A stretch of DNA of 13,744 nucleotides from Planctomicrobium sp. Lineage in GTDB: Bacteria > Planctomycetota > Planctomycetia > Planctomycetales > Planctomycetaceae. Positions within the stretch are counted from its first letter, which is position 1; each line of letters opens with the position of its first letter. Positions 4,995 through 12,519 of this stretch are shown here, one piece after another. Location: positions 1-13,744 of the forward strand of contig JABJMI010000936.1 of the NCBI GenBank assembly GCA_018659505.1, read 5' to 3'. Position numbers and translations under genes: made by a program. The notes beneath the pieces are model-generated. The model was not told where the DNA came from. It did no database searches and was given only the letters and a program-made list of their open reading frames with translations.

Positions 4995-6800
4995 ATGGAC
5001 GAAACTCTCAACACAATCCAGCAAGGCGACTGCATTGCCGGGATGAGTCAACTGGCTCCCGAGAGTATTGATCTCGCATTCGCTGATCCGCCGTTCAATA
5101 TCGGGTACGAGTATGATGTCTACAAAGACAAGCTCGGTAGAGAGAAGTACCTCGAATGGTCGCGCGAGTGGATTGGTGGTGTCCATCGAGTCCTAAAACC
5201 AGATGGAACATTCTGGCTCGCCATTGGTGATGAATACGCTGCGGAGTTGAAGATCCTCAGTCAGGAAGTCGGTTTCCATACGCGCAGCTGGGTCGTCTGG
5301 TACTACACCTTCGGTGTGAATTGCAAATACAAATTCACTCGCTCACATGCTCATCTCTTCTACTTCGTGAAAGACCCAGACAACTTCACTTTTCGATCAG
5401 AAGATTTAGAAAACCGCATCCCCTCAGCGAGGGAACTTGTCTACAACGACAAACGAGCCAACCCCAAAGGTCGCTTGCCCGATGATACCTGGATGATCCG
5501 ACCAGCCGACGTTGTTGGTGAAATCATGGCTGACGACGGAACCTGGTCGCCAGAAGATATCAAGCCCGAGAGAGACACCGACCGCACCTATATCCTCCGT
5601 CCGCAAGACATCGAGAACTGTTTTCAAGCCGATGAAAACACCTGGTACTTCCCGCGTGTCGCAGGGACGTTCAAAGAACGTCAAGGCTTCCATGGCTGTC
5701 AAATGCCCGAGCAGTTATTAGGCAGAATTGTGCGTAGCTGTTCCAATGAAGGCGATCTCGTCTTAGATCCCTTCTCTGGTAGCGCAACGACTCTCGCGGT
5801 GGCGAAGAAACTCAATCGTAAATATGTCGGCTTCGAACTCTCTGATGACTACGTCGATTACGGTCGAGACAGACTCAGTCAGATACGAATCGGTGATCGC
5901 CTGGACGGTTCCGCTGAACCAACTAAGAGCGCTCCCAAAACAGGTGCAAAACCGAATTCGATCAGAGACAAGAAAGTTACCAAAGCACAAAAACAACTCT
6001 TTGCCTACGAAGAGCAACTCGCAGCGACTCAATTAGAACTCACCCTCAATGGAGTCGCTGAGGCGTTTCGAATTTGCCACGACGGGTTCTCAGTCGACCG
6101 CGTTGTGCTTGATCCTGCTGCGAATGAATTGTTTCAAGATGTTTGTAGGCGTCTCGGATTGGCAGGTGATCCACGTACTTGGAATACATTGCTCTTTAAG
6201 CTTCGCAAGTCAGGAAAACTTTCAAACATAGAAATCACACAACAGACCGAGTTCTCTTGGGAAGAGGTTGATCCTTATTTCCACGCCAGTGAAATGGCGT
6301 TACAAAGTTTGCTGAATGATGAGCGAGCGACGGACATTACTGAAATTTTCTGCGACCCGTTGATTGCTCAAGAGTTCGACAAACTAGCAAAGCTCTATTC
6401 CCCAGGACGGACATCTCTCGAATACCGCTGGGCAGCGTTGATGCTCGATCAGCATTCATCCAAAGCCAGAACACGCGGCGCTATGCTCAAAGCACCCGGC
6501 AAGTTCGGGAAACTGACTCACCTGCAAGAACTCACTCTTGACGACATCCCCACTACGTCTGGTGTCTATCTGCTTCAGAAAAGCAAAAAAACAAATCTCT
6601 ACGCTGGTGAAACACTTAACTTGCAGCAACGCCTTACATCGCTGCAAGAAGCAGCGGTTACTGGATCCGATCCAGGGAAAAACCTACAAGTCCGCTTCTT
6701 CCCAACTCAGACAACTCCTGCCGATATGCTCTCCTGGCAAAGTTGCTTTATCAAAAAGCATCAACCGAAACTGAATTACCAGGAACTGTCAGCGGTATAA
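4995..6800 (+). CDS. Beta-class DNA N4/N6 methyltransferase fused to a degenerate GIY-YIG domain
   Basis: A 601-residue protein. Residues 1-300 are an N6-adenine or N4-cytosine methyltransferase: motif IV FADPPFNIGY (DPPF at 31-34) comes before the S-adenosylmethionine-binding motif I LVLDPFSGSATT (D258-T266), which is the beta-class order. The segment between them, presumably including target recognition, contains a tandem duplication (165-184 and 198-217). Residues 330-515 are an uncharacterised, mostly helical middle region. Residues 520-595 match a GIY-YIG nuclease fold: GVY (523-525), YAG (536-538), NLQQRL with R546, and FIKKHQPKLN at the end. The residue aligned with UvrC's metal-binding Glu is Gln582, so nuclease activity is doubtful. 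No restriction endonuclease gene adjoins it, suggesting an orphan or self-contained system. The ATG at 4995 lies just before the first conserved strand; no Shine-Dalgarno motif is evident. Confidence 0.9.
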   Translation: MDETLNTIQQGDCIAGMSQLAPESIDLAFADPPFNIGYEYDVYKDKLGREKYLEWSREWIGGVHRVLKPDGTFWLAIGDEYAAELKILSQEVGFHTRSWVVWYYTFGVNCKYKFTRSHAHLFYFVKDPDNFTFRSEDLENRIPSARELVYNDKRANPKGRLPDDTWMIRPADVVGEIMADDGTWSPEDIKPERDTDRTYILRPQDIENCFQADENTWYFPRVAGTFKERQGFHGCQMPEQLLGRIVRSCSNEGDLVLDPFSGSATTLAVAKKLNRKYVGFELSDDYVDYGRDRLSQIRIGDRLDGSAEPTKSAPKTGAKPNSIRDKKVTKAQKQLFAYEEQLAATQLELTLNGVAEAFRICHDGFSVDRVVLDPAANELFQDVCRRLGLAGDPRTWNTLLFKLRKSGKLSNIEITQQTEFSWEEVDPYFHASEMALQSLLNDERATDITEIFCDPLIAQEFDKLAKLYSPGRTSLEYRWAALMLDQHSSKARTRGAMLKAPGKFGKLTHLQELTLDDIPTTSGVYLLQKSKKTNLYAGETLNLQQRLTSLQEAAVTGSDPGKNLQVRFFPTQTTPADMLSWQSCFIKKHQPKLNYQELSAV

Positions 6801-6827
6801 TCCTCAAAGATAAATTTTACTCTTCCC

Positions 6828-7721
6828 TCACTTAAGCAGTCCTCGAACTTTCAGCCAGGCGGTTGCTCGGTCGGTCCAGGTGTGGACGTTGGAATTCTTG
6901 ACAGATCGCAGTCCGTAACCGTGTCCGCCTGATTGGTAGAGATGAATCTCGGCGGGGCGATTGAGTCGTTTCATCGCTTTGTAGTATTCGACACTGCTCA
7001 GCGAAGTGACTCCATCATCATGCGTATGAACCAGAAAGCTGGGTGGTGTCTGTTGGTCGATCACTACTTCTTCTCGAAGTCCAGTTTCGTCTTGGTTGAG
7101 AAGTTTCCAAGGGTAAAGCAGCATTGTGAAATCGGGACGGGCGGAGACGTCACTGAATTCACTTTGCTCCCCCTTGAGAACAGGCACATCCATCTTTGTG
7201 GAAGCAATTGCAGCCGCGTTTCCGCCGGCTGAGAAGCCGATGATACCTATTCGTTGGGGATCAAGTTTCCATTCCTGGGCACGGTGTCGAATCAAGCGAA
7301 TCGCTTGTTGTGCATCCTGAACGGGTGCGAGCCAGTCGTTCTCCAATCCGTTGGTGGGGTTACGATAATAAAGAACAAAAGCAGTGACTCCGATTGAGTT
7401 GAACCACTCTGCGATTTCGGCTCCTTCCTTTCCAACAACAGCATAGCGATAGGCACCTCCAGGGATAATTAAAACAGCTGACCCGTTTGCTTTGTTAGCA
7501 GGCGGATCAAAGCGTTTGATCCGCGGTGTCTTGATATTGGTCACACGAATTGCCGGCGGCGTTTCGTTTTCTCTTCGTGGGAGTTCATCACCCAGTTGAT
7601 CTTTGTCCGCTGTCAGAATCGACTCAGGCCACAACAGATAAGTCGGGTGAGAATCCTCAGCCAATAAAAGCGACGGGCAGAGACCGCTGATTAACAGGAA
7701 GATGAATAGTTTTCGTTGCAT
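6828..7721 (-). CDS. Secreted alpha/beta hydrolase (esterase-like)
   Basis: A 297-residue precursor with a signal peptide (MQRKLFIFLLISGLCPSLLLA, cut near residue 21). The fold signature is complete. IIPGGAYRY (85-93) supplies the oxyanion loop, in the form PGGAY rather than HGGG. IGFSAGG has nucleophile S164. HTHDD (232-236) offers the acid, and GGHGYG has catalytic H267. This order and size match the BD-FAE / acetyl-xylan-esterase-like exported hydrolases common in planctomycetes, which probably act on acylated polysaccharides or other esters in the periplasm; the substrate is inferred. The ATG at 7721 has an AGGA motif a few bases upstream. It converges on the methyltransferase (27-base gap) and diverges from the glycosyltransferase. 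No residue of the catalytic triad is missing. Confidence 0.9.
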   Translation of the reverse strand: MQRKLFIFLLISGLCPSLLLAEDSHPTYLLWPESILTADKDQLGDELPRRENETPPAIRVTNIKTPRIKRFDPPANKANGSAVLIIPGGAYRYAVVGKEGAEIAEWFNSIGVTAFVLYYRNPTNGLENDWLAPVQDAQQAIRLIRHRAQEWKLDPQRIGIIGFSAGGNAAAIASTKMDVPVLKGEQSEFSDVSARPDFTMLLYPWKLLNQDETGLREEVVIDQQTPPSFLVHTHDDGVTSLSSVEYYKAMKRLNRPAEIHLYQSGGHGYGLRSVKNSNVHTWTDRATAWLKVRGLLK

Positions 7722-7761
7722 GGGGATCCTACTTTGCTGCGTCTGAATCGAATCTTCTCTT

Positions 7762-7778
7762 GGTACGCAAAGCGTACC
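7762..7778. repeat. Palindrome GGTACGC-AAA-GCGTACC
   Basis: Perfect 7-base arms around AAA, followed by CTAC, in the 180-base gap between the divergent hydrolase and glycosyltransferase genes. Its ACGC/GCGT core is shared with other intergenic palindromes in this window. It could be a dispersed repeat or an operator. Confidence 0.55.
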
Positions 7779-7901
7779 CTACAAGAAATGAAATTGCGCG
7801 TTGTGCTTGTATTCTATCATGAAAAATGAAATGCCCTAGCAAATCAACAGGCGACTGAGATATCCTTATGCTGAATCTAAATTCTTTACGGAATCGTTCT
7901 C

Positions 7902-8882
7902 ATGCTCTCAATTGTTATCCCCGTCTTAAACGAAGAAGAATCGCTGATCGAATTACATCGGCAAATTGTTGATGTCTGCCAGTCGAACGCGATCAATATC
8001 GAAATCATCTTCATCGATGATGGCTCGACCGATTCTTCCTGGAAGATCGTTTCTGAACTCGCTGCGAAGGATCAAAGGGTTTTCGGGATTCGCTTTCGGA
8101 GAAACTTCGGCAAGGCAGCTGCCCTCACCGCTGGAATGAATGCGGTGCGGGGTGATTACATCATGATGATGGACGCCGACTTACAGGATGACCCGGAAGA
8201 GATCCCTAAGTTTCTCGCCAAGATTGATGAAGGCTTCGACGTCGTCAACGGTTGGAAAGAACGTCGTCTCGATCCGTGGCACAAAGTTTATCCGAGTAAA
8301 GTCTTTAACTGGATGGTCAGTTCATTAAACGGATTGCATCTGCACGATCATAACTGCGGAATCAAAATGTTCCGCGCAGAAGTCCCTCGCGAACTGCGAT
8401 TGTATGGAGAAATGCACCGCTTCATCGCTGTGTTGGCTCATGCCAGAGGGTTCAAAGTCGCTGAGGTTCCGGTGCATCACCGACCACGGCAGTTCGGATA
8501 TTCAAAATACGGAGTGAGACGTTTCTTACGCGGTTTCCTCGATTTGTTGACAGTAAAGTTCCTGACCAGCTTCGGTCAGCGACCTCAGCACATGCTCGGC
8601 GGCATCGGCTTATTGTTCTTCGGATTGGGAACAGTTGGACTTGCTTACCTCGGAGCTCTATGGACATTTATGAATGTAATTCCCGTTTTCGAACCATCAC
8701 CGATCGGTGGTCGTCCACTGCTGCTGTATTCGGTCGCTTCTCTTTTGCTCGGAGCACAAGGGCTTTCGTTGGGAATGCTCGCAGAGTTAATCGTCGCGAA
8801 CACCGGTCGAGAACGAGATTCATATAGCGTGACTGAACGTACTCCGTTAGCTGATGAGCCGCGTGAAAACGTCAACATTTAG
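7902..8882 (+). CDS. Family 2 glycosyltransferase, membrane-anchored (polyprenyl-phosphate type)
   Basis: A 326-residue protein of the DPM1/GtrB/ArnC-like group, which transfers a sugar from a nucleotide donor to a lipid (polyprenyl) phosphate at the inner face of the membrane. [14 protein letters not shown] (2-15) and [11 protein letters not shown] (37-47, D39/D40) bind the nucleotide. MDADLQDDP (90-98, D91 and D93) is the metal-binding DXD region. [13 protein letters not shown] (192-204) is the conserved motif after the catalytic core. Two C-terminal membrane helices (about 232-255 and 272-298) anchor it. The ATG at 7902 places the first strand immediately at the N-terminus, as usual; only a weak GGA lies upstream. 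No lipid-A or O-antigen genes are adjacent, so the sugar and the final acceptor are unknown. The stop codon lies within a strong hairpin. Confidence 0.92.
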   Translation: MLSIVIPVLNEEESLIELHRQIVDVCQSNAINIEIIFIDDGSTDSSWKIVSELAAKDQRVFGIRFRRNFGKAAALTAGMNAVRGDYIMMMDADLQDDPEEIPKFLAKIDEGFDVVNGWKERRLDPWHKVYPSKVFNWMVSSLNGLHLHDHNCGIKMFRAEVPRELRLYGEMHRFIAVLAHARGFKVAEVPVHHRPRQFGYSKYGVRRFLRGFLDLLTVKFLTSFGQRPQHMLGGIGLLFFGLGTVGLAYLGALWTFMNVIPVFEPSPIGGRPLLLYSVASLLLGAQGLSLGMLAELIVANTGRERDSYSVTERTPLADEPRENVNI

Positions 8883-8908
8883 CTGCACACTTTAAGTGTG
8901 CAGCTAAA
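8878..8908. terminator. Perfect 31-base palindrome overlapping the glycosyltransferase stop codon
   Basis: TTTAGCTGCACACTT (8878-8892) and AAGTGTGCAGCTAAA (8894-8908) are perfect complements around a single T. The TAG stop codon (8880-8882) is part of the left arm. No T-run follows on either strand, so it may terminate weakly in both directions or belong to a dispersed palindrome family. Compare 10914-10942. Confidence 0.55.
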
Positions 8909-8995
8909 CACCTAAATCAATGAATGAGATTGAATAATCTTGGAAACCTGTGACAATGCAATTTCACAGACGATTCCTATTAGCTGCCGCGGTTC

Positions 8996-9640
8996 ATGTC
9001 TGACAATCTTTCAAGTTCTGAAATAGATACGCTTGTGGATCAAGTGATTCACGGCGATCATCGTGCATTGGGGATCTTGTTCCATCATCATCGACAACGA
9101 CTCTGGAGAATTGTCAACTTCCGTCTTGATCAACGTCTCTTAGGACGCGTCGACGCAGACGATGTTTTGCAGGAATCTTACCTCGCTGCTGAAAAGCGTC
9201 TGGAGCATTTCCTGCATGATTCGCCCGAAAGTTTCTTCATCTGGTTACGATTGATCGTGAACCAGACGATGATTGATGTCCATCGGCGGCATTTAGGAAC
9301 GCAGTCCCGAGATGCTAGTCGCGAACGTCAGGTCAGCGGAGGATGGACGCCGGAGTCGACTTCTTTCTCGCTTTCGCATCACCTTCTCGGGCACATGACG
9401 TCACCAACTCAGGCGGCTTTGCGGGCTGAACTCTCTACACAACTCAATGTTGCTTTAGAAACAATGGGCGATCTGGACAGAGAAGTCCTTGCCCTACGTC
9501 ATTTCGAAGAACTGACCAACAGCGAAACAGCCAAAGCACTCGACCTCTCCGAACAAGCAGCAAGTCTGCGCTATGTGCGTGCTTTAGGACGTTTGAGAAA
9601 AATTCTGGAAGCAATTCCGGGCTTCATGGAACCTAGTTAA
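8996..9640 (+). CDS. ECF-like RNA polymerase sigma factor, Planctomycetaceae type
   Basis: A 214-residue sigma-70 family protein. Region 2 spans roughly 25-100, with DADDVLQESYLAAEKRL (53-69) for core RNA polymerase binding and FFIWLRLIVNQTMIDVHRRH (80-99) for -10 recognition. Region 4 spans 148-205, with DREVLALRHFEELTNSETAKAL and a final recognition helix ending RYVRALGRLRKIL, for -35 binding. Regions 1.2 and 3 are absent, as in extracytoplasmic-function factors. The linker at 100-140 is longer than in classical ECF factors, matching the planctomycete-specific subfamily (TIGR02984-like, from memory). No anti-sigma gene with a membrane segment follows; the next gene is a secreted TIGR03009 protein 262 bases away. 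The ATG at 8996 lacks a Shine-Dalgarno motif. The targets are unknown. Confidence 0.92.
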   Translation: MSDNLSSSEIDTLVDQVIHGDHRALGILFHHHRQRLWRIVNFRLDQRLLGRVDADDVLQESYLAAEKRLEHFLHDSPESFFIWLRLIVNQTMIDVHRRHLGTQSRDASRERQVSGGWTPESTSFSLSHHLLGHMTSPTQAALRAELSTQLNVALETMGDLDREVLALRHFEELTNSETAKALDLSEQAASLRYVRALGRLRKILEAIPGFMEPS

Positions 9641-9739
9641 TTTTGTCAATCGGCAGATTTTGCTGGCTTATGTCCGGGCAACTTCCTGTTGAAAAATGGT
9701 CTTTCAGTAAATCCATATCACGGATAGACTCTGCTTCTC

Positions 9740-9847
9740 ACCTCGCTGAGGTTCTCTATTGAGTGTCGGCGAGCCAAATATTTTCGCGTTGAATTGGAAT
9801 CAACGTGATTTCATTACTGGTCTAAAAGTTATCTTTGAACACATGTT
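9740..9847. repeat. Three short inverted repeats between sigma factor and TIGR03009 gene
   Basis: ACCTC-GCT-GAGGT lies at 9740-9752, CGTTGA/TCAACG at 9787-9805 (7-base loop), and GAACA-CA-TGTTC at 9836-9847, about 56 bases before the next start codon. None is followed by a T-run. The last has the size and place of an operator. All three are short enough to be chance. Confidence 0.3.
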
Positions 9848-9902
9848 CATTGAGATTCTTTACTACCAGCTATCATGAATGACCGGGAAGGATCCTATCC
9901 CC

Positions 9903-10901
9903 ATGCCTTTCAGTCTGAAATCGACTCTCATTGCCAACACCGTTGTCGCAATGGGTTGTCTCTCAATATCGACTGTTGCCTTCGCTCAATTTCCTGCGCA
10001 ACAACAGACACAAGCTCAACAGCCAACCTACTCTGGAAATCAGCCAGTCAAAACGACTGGAAGTGTCCAGATGAAGATGCTGCCCGAGCGACTCTCACCA
10101 CAGATGCTCAACCTGCTGAAGGTTTGGGAGAGCAAAACTGCTGGCATCGAGACATTACAGGGAACTTTTCGCCGGTATGAATATGACTCCGTCTTCATGA
10201 CTGAAAAGAGAGCTGTCGGTCGTTACTGGTTCGGGTCACCAGATAAAGCACGTATGGATTTCCAACCTGATCCTGATGTGGTCAAAGCACTTGAAAAAAA
10301 TCCCGAGGAAAAACTCGTTCACCAATTCAACGGCAAGAACTATTCTGTTGAAGCTGAGAAAACGACCTCGTGGATTTGCACCGGTAAGGAGATCCTGGAA
10401 ATCAACCACGGACAAAAACAGTACAGCAAAATGGAGATTCCTCCACAATTTCACGGTCAGCGAATCACTGATGGTCCCATGCCATTTCTCTTTGGTATGA
10501 AAGCAGATTCTGTCACCAAGCGTTACAAAATGGCATTCGGAAGTAAGCATGATCCGAACTCACAGGTTCATATCATTGCTTATCCAATCGTCCCCGCCTT
10601 ACAGAAAGAATTTCAGCGAGCAGAAATTCTACTTGACCCTAATACTTTCTTGCCGCAAGCAGTCAAACTTTGGGATCCCGCCGGTAGCAAAGAAACGACT
10701 TACATGTTCTACACTCCAAAACCATTTTCAATCATTACAGATATTAAAGGTCCTTGGAGTGTGTATCTTGGACCACCGTGGAAATGTATTGCTGACATCA
10801 AAGCGGACCCAAATCAGCTTCCTATGCAGGAACAACGAGGAGCATCTAAGTTCCCGCTGCGAAGAACAGCAGCGGACGAGTCAGATCTTCGTACTCAATA
10901 G
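9903..10901 (+). CDS. Exported planctomycete TIGR03009-type protein (LolA-like fold possible)
   Basis: A 332-residue precursor. I chose the ATG at 9903 over the in-frame ATG at 9879. It has a GGAAGGA motif about 10 bases upstream, and it puts a normal signal peptide (MPFSLKSTLIANTVVAMGC..., cut after AFA at residue 28) at the N-terminus. A Gln-rich linker (30-45) is followed by the domain: LNLLKVWESKTAGIETLQGTF, then YEYDSVF and GRYWFGSPDKARMDF. This pattern matches the planctomycete uncharacterised domain TIGR03009. The alternating strands resemble LolA-type lipoprotein carriers, which is an inference. It probably acts in the periplasm; its ligand is unknown. It follows a sigma factor in the same direction with 262 bases between. 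A strong palindrome lies 12 bases after the stop. Confidence 0.85.
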   Translation: MPFSLKSTLIANTVVAMGCLSISTVAFAQFPAQQQTQAQQPTYSGNQPVKTTGSVQMKMLPERLSPQMLNLLKVWESKTAGIETLQGTFRRYEYDSVFMTEKRAVGRYWFGSPDKARMDFQPDPDVVKALEKNPEEKLVHQFNGKNYSVEAEKTTSWICTGKEILEINHGQKQYSKMEIPPQFHGQRITDGPMPFLFGMKADSVTKRYKMAFGSKHDPNSQVHIIAYPIVPALQKEFQRAEILLDPNTFLPQAVKLWDPAGSKETTYMFYTPKPFSIITDIKGPWSVYLGPPWKCIADIKADPNQLPMQEQRGASKFPLRRTAADESDLRTQ

Positions 10902-10913
10902 AAGTGAAACATG

Positions 10914-10942
10914 TTTGCCCCACGCTTAAAGTGTGGGGCAAA
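10914..10942. terminator. Hairpin between convergent genes
   Basis: TTTGCCCCACGCTT (10914-10927) pairs with AAGTGTGGGGCAAA (10929-10942) with one G-T pair, centred on a single A. It lies between the stop codons of two convergent genes (10901 and 10959), the position expected of a two-way terminator. No long T-run follows on either side. The layout matches the palindrome at 8878-8908. Confidence 0.6.
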
Positions 10943-10958
10943 TCGCTTATAAACTGGT

Positions 10959-11453
10959 TCAATCGTTGCAGCAACCGGTTCCGCATTGACGCTTCGCTGC
11001 ATCTTGCACGGCATCGATGATCTTATCGTAACCTGTACAGCGGCAAAGGTTCCCCGCCAGGAAGAAGCGAATTTCTTCCTCACTCGGATCAGGATTCTGC
11101 TTCAGCAACGCTTTAGTCGACATGATGAATCCGGGAGTACAAATCCCGCATTGTAAGGCAGCGTTCTCAAGAAACGCATTCTGCAATGGCGTCAGACCAT
11201 CTTTCGTGGCGACTCCCTCAATGGTTTCCACCTCGGCGCCATCGCATTCAACCGCCAGCACAAGACAGCTCGTGACCGGATCACCGTTGAGCAAAACCGT
11301 ACAGGCTCCACAGTTGCCGTTGCTGCAACCTTCTTTAGTCCCTGTCATATCAAGGTTGTTACGCAGGACTTCGAGTAAGGTTTGACGAGGTTCACAAAGA
11401 AACGACTTCTCGGTTCCGTTGACCTTTGTGGTCACGACTCTTTGCTTTGCCAT
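10959..11453 (-). CDS. [2Fe-2S] subunit of a molybdenum hydroxylase (CoxS/XdhC-like small subunit)
   Basis: A 164-residue electron-transfer subunit of the xanthine dehydrogenase / CO dehydrogenase family. All eight cluster ligands are present. C43, C48, C51 and C63 (EGCSNGNCGACTVLLNG...SC) hold the plant-ferredoxin-type cluster, and C102, C105, C137 and C139 (QCGICTPG and NLCRCTGYD) hold the proximal cluster in the all-alpha domain. It passes electrons from the molybdenum site to FAD. I chose the ATG at 11453; an in-frame TTG at 11468 would add five residues without a better ribosome site. It follows the FAD subunit by 58 bases on the same strand, so the two form a unit. No large molybdopterin-binding subunit follows, because the next gene converges. 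An extra C-terminal Cys cluster (QCGTGCCND) is unusual. Confidence 0.93.
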   Translation of the reverse strand: MAKQRVVTTKVNGTEKSFLCEPRQTLLEVLRNNLDMTGTKEGCSNGNCGACTVLLNGDPVTSCLVLAVECDGAEVETIEGVATKDGLTPLQNAFLENAALQCGICTPGFIMSTKALLKQNPDPSEEEIRFFLAGNLCRCTGYDKIIDAVQDAAKRQCGTGCCND

Positions 11454-11497
11454 GCTGTGAACTTTCAAAATGATGCTGAAGTCAAATAATGCGAGAG

Positions 11498-11507
11498 ACG
11501 CTAGCGT
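11498..11507. repeat. Ten-base palindrome ACGCTAGCGT in the gap between the two subunit genes
   Basis: A perfect palindrome just after the stop codon of the FAD subunit gene and before the [2Fe-2S] subunit gene. Its core matches the ACGC/GCGT pattern of the 7762-7778 palindrome. It is short, so chance is possible. Confidence 0.35.
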
Positions 11508-11511
11508 GCGA

Positions 11512-12384
11512 TTAAGTTGCCTTTTCGCTTGCTCTTTTCGCTGCTTCTGTGAGGACTCGTTTGACGAGTACGCTGGTCACTTGCAGGCGAAACTCAACCG
11601 TCCCGCGATGATCGTCAATCGGTGAAATTAACCCTTTGGCAATCTCACCCGCTTCGCTGAATGTTGCCTCGGTGACAGATTTCCCGATCAGGAACTCATT
11701 CACTTTTTCTGCCAGAAACGGCTTGGCAGCGACGGCTCCCAAACCAACACGAGCAGCGGTGATATTCTCGCCAGAATCATCGAGCGTAAGACTCGCACCG
11801 ACACCGACGACAGCGATATCCATTTCGTAACGTGGAATGAATCTCTGATAATGATTACTCGATTTGCCGACAGGGAGCGGGAATTTAATCTCCGTCACCA
11901 GTTCACCCGGTTCCAACACATTCTGGCTGGGACCAGTACAAAACTCTTCAACAGGAATTTCTCGCGTACCTGATGAACCGGTCACGCTGCAAACTCCACC
12001 GAGGGCAATTAGTGCGGGTGTCGAATCGGCAGCGGCTCCAGAGTTACACAAGTTGCCACCGACACTTGCGCGGGATTGAATTTGAATTCCACCAATGATG
12101 GAGCAAACATCTATGAGTGCGGGATAATGTTGTTTGATCTCAGCGTTCGCACAGATTTTACGACAGCTGACAGCGGCTCCCAGGCGAAGCCCTTCATCGT
12201 TAATTTCCAGAACATTCAGTTCAGGAATCTTTTTAATGTCCACGACCAAGTCGGTGACAACCCTACCCGTGCGTAAATGGTCGATGAGGTCCGTTCCGCC
12301 TGCGAGAGGTTTCCCTTTGGAACTCTCCAAGAGTTGAATGGCTCCCGCTAAAGAATCAGGAGATTCAAATTCAAATTCACGCAT
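11512..12384 (-). CDS. FAD-binding subunit of a molybdenum hydroxylase (CoxM/XdhB-like)
   Basis: A 290-residue medium subunit of the xanthine dehydrogenase / CO dehydrogenase family. It binds FAD and passes electrons from the iron-sulphur subunit to the final acceptor. The N-terminal domain has LAGGTDLIDHLRTG (27-40), the FAD pyrophosphate loop. QSRASVGGNLCNSGAAADS (103-121) carries the second flavin-binding motif. RYEMDIAVVGVGASL (185-199) starts the C-terminal domain, and the length is the usual one. The ATG at 12384 begins MREFEFESPDSL, the normal N-terminus of the family. It is the first gene of a two-gene unit with the [2Fe-2S] subunit. The ApbE-like gene upstream stops 135 bases before. 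The substrate cannot be read, since specificity lies in the missing large subunit. Confidence 0.93.
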   Translation of the reverse strand: MREFEFESPDSLAGAIQLLESSKGKPLAGGTDLIDHLRTGRVVTDLVVDIKKIPELNVLEINDEGLRLGAAVSCRKICANAEIKQHYPALIDVCSIIGGIQIQSRASVGGNLCNSGAAADSTPALIALGGVCSVTGSSGTREIPVEEFCTGPSQNVLEPGELVTEIKFPLPVGKSSNHYQRFIPRYEMDIAVVGVGASLTLDDSGENITAARVGLGAVAAKPFLAEKVNEFLIGKSVTEATFSEAGEIAKGLISPIDDHRGTVEFRLQVTSVLVKRVLTEAAKRASEKAT

Positions 12385-12428
12385 TATATATTGACCACAT
12401 CATTGAGCATGTTGATTCGTAAAAGAGA

Positions 12429-12457
12429 AACATAACTTTTCTGATCCTGTTTTCCAA
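12429..12457 (-). promoter_or_regulatory. Possible promoter of the molybdenum hydroxylase gene pair
   Basis: On the minus strand TTGGAA (12457-12452) and TATGTT (12434-12429) are separated by 17 bases, each matching four of six sigma-70 consensus positions. The -10 element lies about 45 bases before the FAD-subunit ATG at 12384. The match is moderate. Confidence 0.35.
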
Positions 12458-12519
12458 TCGACTCAGCTACAGTTGATCAGTTACGTACATTTTCCCCTCG
12501 TCCCTCGATCTCTTGCCCC

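Noticed and set aside
9879..9902. Upstream in-frame ATG as start of the TIGR03009 protein
   Set aside because: It would put eight polar residues (MTGKDPIP) before the signal peptide and overlap the GGAAGGA ribosome site that serves the ATG at 9903.
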